Assembly: GCA_900547025.1 (NCBI GenBank)
Contig: UREZ01000068.1
Coordinates: 1-10,082, forward strand
DNA length: 10,082 nt
Source of the DNA: an uncultured Collinsella sp.
GTDB taxonomy: Bacteria > Actinomycetota > Coriobacteriia > Coriobacteriales > Coriobacteriaceae
Direction: 5' to 3'
Shown here: in pieces, positions 5,426-10,082 of the stretch
How positions within the stretch are numbered: the stretch's first letter is position 1
How the letters are laid out: each line of letters starts with the position of its first letter
Notes under the pieces: generated by a model
Told to the model about the DNA's origin: nothing
What the model saw: the letters and a program-made list of their open reading frames with translations, nothing else
Database searches by the model: none
Position numbers and translations under genes: made by a program

Positions 5426-5555
5426 GGACCTGGCCGGGCGAGGCGGGTAAGTTTTTCGTTCGGTCAGGTCCTGGGCTCGCTCGGAAAGCACATTAAGTGC
5501 TTTCCGGCTCGTGCGGAATCTACGAAAAACTTACCCGCCTCGCCCGGCCAGGTCC
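5426..5555. repeat. Perfect 34-bp inverted repeat with nested hairpin
   Basis: The arms 5426-5459 and 5522-5555 are exact reverse complements over 34 bases, running from GGACCTGGCC to AGTTTTTCGT. The 62-base interior holds a second perfect 10-bp hairpin (CGGAAAGCAC 5482-5491 with GTGCTTTCCG 5497-5506). It starts 10 bases past the HAD stop codon. No target-site duplication is evident and no protein is encoded. It may be a MITE or REP-like element, or a large RNase III-type mRNA 3' structure. The arms hold a T5 run but no separate hairpin next to it, so it is not a standard terminator. Confidence 0.8.
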
Positions 5556-5623
5556 TGCGGTGACTTGCTTGCCGCCTGGATGGCGTCTTGGCGCCTAGAT
5601 ACTTTGGCTGACTTTTTTGGAAT

Positions 5624-5665
5624 GAAGGGGGCTCCTTGTTGGCAAGGAGCCCCCTTCTGCTTTTG
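5624..5665 (+). terminator. Terminator between convergent HAD gene and polA
   Basis: GAAGGGGGCTCCTTG (5624-5638) and CAAGGAGCCCCCTTC (5643-5657) form a perfect 15-bp stem with a TTGG loop. On the plus strand TGCTTTTGG follows, making a strong terminator for the HAD transcript. On the minus strand it lies 35 bases past the polA stop but is followed by ATTCC and an A-run, so it would serve polA less well. Confidence 0.8.
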
Positions 5666-5691
5666 GTTACTTTGGAATTGTGAGCGCTTCC

Positions 5692-8442
5692 CTATTTAGC
5701 GTCAGCCCAGGTTATGCCGGTGCTGGCTTCGGCGATCAACGGCACACGGAGGTCTACTACGTGTTCCATGACGTCGCGGACCATGGTGGTTAGGCGCTCG
5801 ACTTCGTCGATGGGGCACTCAAAGTCCAGTTCGTCGTGCACTTGCAGGATCATGTGGGCGGCAAAGCCTTCCTCTTCCAGGCGGCGGCTTACGCGGGCCA
5901 TCGCGATCTTGATGATGTCGGCGGCGGTTCCCTGCATGGGATGGTTCATGGCCGTGCGCTCGCCAAAGCCGCGGAGTTGCGGGTTTTTGGCCTTGAGCTC
6001 CGGAATATGACGACGGCGGCCGTACATGGTCTCGGCGTAGCCCGTCTGCTTGGCGCGTGCCACCACGTTGTCGAGGAACGTGCGCACGCCCGGGTAGGCC
6101 TCGTAGTAGCGGTCGATCATGTCGCGTGCCTCGGCCATCGAGATATGCAGCGACTGCGACAGGCCGTAGGCCTGCTGGCCATACACGATGCCAAAGTTCA
6201 CGGCCTTGGCGCGACTGCGCAGGTCGGGCGTTACCTCGGACACCGGCACACCGAACACGCGCGCCGCCGTCTCGGCATGGAAGTCCTCGCCCTCGTTAAA
6301 GGCGCGCACCAAGTGCTCGTCACCTGAGAGATGCGCCAGCAGACGCAGCTCGATCTGCGAGTAGTCCACCGCCAAAAAGACGCTTCCCTCGCCTGCCGAA
6401 AACGCCGTCTTGACGGTACGACCCAGCTCCGAGCGCGTCGGGATGTTCTGCAGGTTCGGGTCGCTCGAGGACAGACGCCCCGTTGCCGTGATGGTCTGGT
6501 TGTACGTAGTGTGTACGCGACCGTCACCACGGCGTAGCGGGCCCAGCGTGTCCAGATAGGTGGACTTGATCTTAGACTTCTCACGCCAGTCCAAGATCAG
6601 ACGCACGATTTCGTGGTCACGCGCAAGGTCGCTCAGCACCTTGGCGTTGGTCGAATAATAGCCGCGCTTAGTCTTCTTGAGGCCCTTGGTCGGAAGCCCC
6701 ATCACATCAAAGAGCACGTGCGACAGCTGCATGGGACTGCCAATATTAAAGGTCTCGTCACCCGTCAGGTCGCGAATACTGCGCTCAACCTCGGTAATCT
6801 GGGTCGCCAGACCCTCGGACAGACTGTGCAGACGGTCGGGGTCCACGAGCATGCCCGCGCGCTCCATCTTGGCAAGTACCGGAACGAGCGGCATCTCGAT
6901 GCCATCGAACACGTTGGCGGCATTCTCACGGGCCATGCGGTCGCGCAGCGGTGCGACCAGCGCCAGCGTCAAGGCCGCCGTGCGAGCGGCGGGCGCCGGA
7001 GCGTCCTCACCGGCACCCCCTGCGCCGCGCGCCGCAGGCAGCGCCATCTGCAGATACGTATCGGCAAGATATGCCTCATCGAACTCGGAGCGATCGGAAT
7101 CCAGCAGATAGGCAGCGACCACGGTATCGAAGATACGCGTGGAATCGGTAGCGAGCGGATCCATGAGCTCGGGCTCAGAAGAATCGACGGGCGAAAGCTC
7201 GTGCAACAGCGCCTTCATATCCGGGCTCGCCACGCGACCCTCCATAAACAGACGCGCGAGCACGCCGGCAATCACGCCGTGAACGAAGTTGAAGCCCTCA
7301 ACCTCAGCCGCCGCACAGCTGTCGCCCTCCTCGAGCGCGAACAGGCCCTTGGACGTCGCCAACCACAGCGTGCGCGTCAGTCCAAAGAGCGCGCCCTCTT
7401 CCTTGTCGTCGTCCACCACGGCGGCGACCCACTCGCCGGCATCAATCGCGCGGGAGACCTCAGCCGCAACGGCACCAAGCGCGTCGGCATCGCCGGCGGC
7501 TGCGCGAACCATAGCAGGTATCTCAACCACACTGGAGGCAGCAGCAGCCCCGCCCTCGCCGCCGATCAGCGCCAAGAAACGGTTCTGCATGGCGGTGATA
7601 CCAAGCGTGCCCAGCGCCGCGGAAACCTCATCGGCAGAAAACGACGGGAAGGACGTCGCCTCAAAGTCGAGCTCGACGGGCGCATCGGTGCGAATTGTCG
7701 CAACCTTGCGGCTCAGTAGTGCGTCATCGATGTGTGCACGCAGGTTCTCGCCCATCTTGCCCTTGACCTCGTCGGCATGCGCGATGACTTCGTCCAGGCT
7801 ACCGTACTGCGCAATGAGCGCACTCGCCTTTTTGGGACCGATGCCCGGTACACCGGGAATGTTGTCGGACGTATCGCCCTTTAGACCGTAAAAATCGGGC
7901 ACGAGCGCCGGCGTAATGCCGTGATACAGGTCGTCCACGCTCTCGGGCGTCATGATCGCCACGTCAGACAGGCCCTTGCGGGTCGAGACCACGTTGACGT
8001 GCTCGGTCACGAGTTGATACATGTCGCGGTCGCCGGTCACCAGTAGCATGTCGCAGCCGGCCTGCTCGCCCAGGCGCGCCATGGTTCCCAGGATATCGTC
8101 GCCTTCCCAGCCCTCGGACTGCAGAATCGGCACGTTGAGCGCGGTGAGCAGCTCCTTAATCATAGGGAACTGCGCATGCAGATCGGGGTCCATGGGCGGG
8201 CGTTGCGCCTTATACTGCGGCAGCATCTCCATGCGCACGCGCGGCTTACCCTTGTCAAACGCCACGACCACACCGTCGGGGTTAAAGGCATCAATCATCT
8301 TAAGAAACATGTTCAGAAAGCCAAAGATCGCGTTGGTGGGGCGACCGTCCGGCGCGTTCATGGTCGGCGGCACGGCGTGAAAGGCGCGGTGCATGAGCGA
8401 GTTGCCGTCGATAACGGCAAAAGTGCGGCGCTTGTCAGACAT
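5692..8442 (-). CDS. polA: DNA polymerase I
   Basis: Pol I fills gaps during Okazaki fragment processing and excision repair. The 916-residue product has an N-terminal 5'-nuclease domain with metal-binding acidic residues in AVIDGNS (D12), AFDKG (D63), EGDD (113-116), TGDRD (137-140) and LKGDTSDNIPG (187-197, D190 and D193). The C-terminal polymerase has motif A AVDYSQIELR (D693), motif B RSRAKAVNFGIVYG (742-755; K746, F750, Y754) and motif C QVHDELDFE (H869, D870, E871). Residues about 320-470 fill the place of the 3'-5' exonuclease, but no DxE or YxxxD motif is visible, so proofreading is probably absent, as in Bacillus and Thermus enzymes. An Ala/Gly/Pro-rich linker follows (about 470-490). 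The start at 8442 has GAGG 8 bases upstream; an ATG at 8481 would add 13 residues. No clear promoter was found. It diverges from the M18 gene. Confidence 0.97.
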   Translation of the reverse strand: MSDKRRTFAVIDGNSLMHRAFHAVPPTMNAPDGRPTNAIFGFLNMFLKMIDAFNPDGVVVAFDKGKPRVRMEMLPQYKAQRPPMDPDLHAQFPMIKELLTALNVPILQSEGWEGDDILGTMARLGEQAGCDMLLVTGDRDMYQLVTEHVNVVSTRKGLSDVAIMTPESVDDLYHGITPALVPDFYGLKGDTSDNIPGVPGIGPKKASALIAQYGSLDEVIAHADEVKGKMGENLRAHIDDALLSRKVATIRTDAPVELDFEATSFPSFSADEVSAALGTLGITAMQNRFLALIGGEGGAAAASSVVEIPAMVRAAAGDADALGAVAAEVSRAIDAGEWVAAVVDDDKEEGALFGLTRTLWLATSKGLFALEEGDSCAAAEVEGFNFVHGVIAGVLARLFMEGRVASPDMKALLHELSPVDSSEPELMDPLATDSTRIFDTVVAAYLLDSDRSEFDEAYLADTYLQMALPAARGAGGAGEDAPAPAARTAALTLALVAPLRDRMARENAANVFDGIEMPLVPVLAKMERAGMLVDPDRLHSLSEGLATQITEVERSIRDLTGDETFNIGSPMQLSHVLFDVMGLPTKGLKKTKRGYYSTNAKVLSDLARDHEIVRLILDWREKSKIKSTYLDTLGPLRRGDGRVHTTYNQTITATGRLSSSDPNLQNIPTRSELGRTVKTAFSAGEGSVFLAVDYSQIELRLLAHLSGDEHLVRAFNEGEDFHAETAARVFGVPVSEVTPDLRSRAKAVNFGIVYGQQAYGLSQSLHISMAEARDMIDRYYEAYPGVRTFLDNVVARAKQTGYAETMYGRRRHIPELKAKNPQLRGFGERTAMNHPMQGTAADIIKIAMARVSRRLEEEGFAAHMILQVHDELDFECPIDEVERLTTMVRDVMEHVVDLRVPLIAEASTGITWADAK

Positions 8443-8534
8443 ATTAAATACCTCGCTTTGGGCTGGGCACGGTTTGCTCACTCCAGTTTACACGCTCCCC
8501 GCCCCGCGGCCACCTCACATCAAGCTCCCCCGCC

Positions 8535-8569
8535 ACCGTGAGCCCGCGCGTGATACGATGGCTCACGGT
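8535..8569 (+). promoter_or_regulatory. M18 gene promoter flanked by a 10-bp inverted repeat
   Basis: TGATACGAT (8551-8559) is an extended -10 box on the plus strand, with a start near 8566 and about 43 bases of leader. It lies in the 15-base gap of a perfect inverted repeat, ACCGTGAGCC (8535-8544) and GGCTCACGGT (8560-8569). A dimeric regulator bound there would cover the -10 box and start point and block transcription. As RNA only the right arm would be made, so a DNA-level role is more likely. There is no good -35 box. Confidence 0.5.
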
Positions 8570-8608
8570 ACATCAACCAGCACGATCGATCCGAAAGGAG
8601 CCTGCGTC

Positions 8609-10006
8609 ATGGAGCGTCCCTGCGCATGGAAAAAGTACACGCCACAGCAAGTCGAGGAGCTCGAGGAGCTTTGCCGCGGCTATAAGCAGTTTTTGAGCGA
8701 GAACAAGACCGAGCGCCTGTGCGTCAAGACCGGCATCAAGATGGCCGAGGAGGCGGGATACGTCGACCTGGAGACCGTGATCGCCGAAGGCCGCGAGCTC
8801 AAGGCAGGCGACAAGGTGTATGCCGCTAACCACGGCAAGGACCTCATGCTCGTCAACCTGGGCAACGCCCCGCTCGAGCAGGGCTTTAACATCCTGGGCG
8901 CCCACGTGGACTCGCCGCGCCTAGACCTTAAGCAGAACCCCGCCTTCGAGGCCGGCGACATGGCCTACCTCGACACGCACTACTACGGTGGCGTCAAGAG
9001 CTACCACTGGGTGGCCTCCCCGCTCGCACTCGTGGGCGTCATCTGCAAAAAGGACGGTACCACCGTCGACATCAACATCGGCGACAAGGCGGACGATCCG
9101 GTCTTTACCATCTCCGACCTGCTGATTCACCTCTCGAGCGAGCAGATGTCCAAGCCCGCCAAGGACGCCGTCGATGCCGAGATTCTCGACGTGATCGTGG
9201 GCGGCCGCCCCGTCAAGTTCGATGAGGACGACAAGGACGCCCCCAAGGAGCCCGTCAAGCAGATGTTCCTGGACATCCTTAATGAGCAGTATGACGTCGA
9301 GGAGGAGGACTTCCTCTCCGCCGAGATCGAGGTCGTGCCCGCCGGCCCCGCCCGCGACATGGGCCTCGACCGCTCCATGATTTTGGGCTATGGCCACGAC
9401 GACCGCGTCTGCGCTTACCCCTCCATGCTTGCCCAGATCGACGTCGCCAACGTGGAGCGCACGAGCATCACGCTCATCGTCGACAAGGAGGAGATCGGCT
9501 CCGTGGGCGCCACCGGTATGACGAGCCGCTTCTTCGAGAACACCGTCGCCGAAATCATGATGCTCGCCGGCGAGGACAGCCCGCTGGCTCTGCGCCGCGC
9601 GCTCGCCCGCAGCCGTATGCTCTCCTCCGACGTGTCCGCCGGCTTCGACCCGGGCTATGCCGGCAAGTTCGAGACCAAGAACGCCGCCTTTATGGGTCGC
9701 GGCCTGTGCTTTAACAAGTACACGGGCAGCCGCGGCAAGGGCGGCTCCAACGACGCCGATGCCGAGTACGTGGCCCTCGTCCGCGACATCATGGACGAGG
9801 CCGGCGTGGACTTCCAGACCTGTGAGCTCGGTCGCGTCAACGCGGGCGGCGGCGGCACCATTGCCTACATCATGGCCAAGTATGGCATGAACGTCATCGA
9901 CTCCGGCGTTGCCGTCCTGTCCATGCACGCCCTGTGGGAGGTCGCCAGCAAGGCCGATATCTACGAGGCCTATCGCGGCTACAAGGCCTTCATCGAGCGC
10001 GCCTAA
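8609..10006 (+). CDS. apeA: M18 family zinc aminopeptidase
   Basis: This is a cytosolic di-zinc aminopeptidase of peptidase family M18 (clan MH; relatives include yeast aminopeptidase I and aspartyl aminopeptidase), which removes N-terminal residues from peptides and helps recycle amino acids. The 465-residue product has the expected length. Visible motifs: GAHVDSPRLDLK (97-108; zinc ligand H99, with D101), HYYGGVKSYHW (124-134), GYGHDDR (260-266; a bridging Asp), DKEEIGS (292-298; catalytic E294 and ligand E295), SSDVSAG (339-345; ligand D341) and VLSMHA (436-441; ligand H440). Residue roles are assigned by family analogy. Its frame is open back to 8393, but the ATG at 8609 fits the family start and has AAAGGAG 8 bases upstream. 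No signal peptide is seen. It diverges from polA with 166 bases between. All 21 Arg codons are CGC or CGT. Confidence 0.93.
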   Translation: MERPCAWKKYTPQQVEELEELCRGYKQFLSENKTERLCVKTGIKMAEEAGYVDLETVIAEGRELKAGDKVYAANHGKDLMLVNLGNAPLEQGFNILGAHVDSPRLDLKQNPAFEAGDMAYLDTHYYGGVKSYHWVASPLALVGVICKKDGTTVDINIGDKADDPVFTISDLLIHLSSEQMSKPAKDAVDAEILDVIVGGRPVKFDEDDKDAPKEPVKQMFLDILNEQYDVEEEDFLSAEIEVVPAGPARDMGLDRSMILGYGHDDRVCAYPSMLAQIDVANVERTSITLIVDKEEIGSVGATGMTSRFFENTVAEIMMLAGEDSPLALRRALARSRMLSSDVSAGFDPGYAGKFETKNAAFMGRGLCFNKYTGSRGKGGSNDADAEYVALVRDIMDEAGVDFQTCELGRVNAGGGGTIAYIMAKYGMNVIDSGVAVLSMHALWEVASKADIYEAYRGYKAFIERA

Positions 10007-10027
10007 TCCACCCCACCCATAACTTGC

Positions 10028-10082
10028 GGTGGAATACGGACTAAACTGGCCCATAAACGGCCAAAACAGACCGTATTCCACC
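10028..10082. repeat. Palindromic element after the M18 gene, reaching window end
   Basis: GGTGGAATACGG (10028-10039) is the exact reverse complement of CCGTATTCCACC (10071-10082), with an inner hairpin TGGCC (10047-10051) / GGCCA (10059-10063). The left arm cannot be extended outward without knowing the base after 10082. It starts 21 bases past the M18 stop. No T-run is visible, but the sequence ends here. It could be a dispersed palindromic repeat or part of a terminator. Confidence 0.65.

Noticed and set aside
1..10082. Defence system, mobile element gene, CRISPR array or biosynthetic cluster
   Set aside because: Both strands were read and all full-length genes are housekeeping families. 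There is no direct-repeat array, transposase, integrase, toxin-antitoxin pair or nuclease gene.

Overview
The window looks like ordinary chromosome from a high-GC Gram-positive bacterium of the actinobacterial class Coriobacteriia, most likely Collinsella or a close relative. This rests on GC-rich coding DNA, strong GAAAGGAG-type ribosome binding sites, -10 boxes of the form TACGAT, and the look of the proteins. It is an inference from reading, not a database match. No rRNA, tRNA, CRISPR array, prophage gene or transposase gene was seen.

Layout. Left block, all on the minus strand: ndk (65-469), then argH (855-2285), a 56-codon unknown gene (2404-2574) and argG (2808-4034), so transcription runs argG, small gene, argH, ndk. 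Upstream of argG lies a leader region (4129-4444) with a promoter-like site, a 24-residue Arg-rich leader peptide with an excellent ribosome binding site, and a chain of overlapping stems ending in a hairpin plus T5. Middle: a plus-strand HAD-family phosphatase (4588-5415) diverges from the arg leader and converges on polA (5692-8442, minus). The HAD/polA gap holds a perfect 34-bp inverted repeat and a 15-bp-stem terminator. Right: an M18 aminopeptidase (8609-10006, plus) diverges from polA. A second palindromic element begins 21 bases after its stop and reaches the window end.

How the genes work together. ArgG and ArgH carry out the last two steps of arginine synthesis (citrulline plus aspartate to argininosuccinate, then to arginine plus fumarate). 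The leader peptide has six Arg among its last ten codons, ending CGA CGA CGA stop. CGA is not used for any of the 33 arginines of the HAD and M18 genes. This is the classical design of ribosome-mediated attenuation, here for arginine, and is the most interesting feature of the window. ndk, polA, the phosphatase and the aminopeptidase are housekeeping genes without an obvious link to it.

The many other long open frames, including a 630-codon one opposite argH, are shadows of the real genes in GC-rich DNA.
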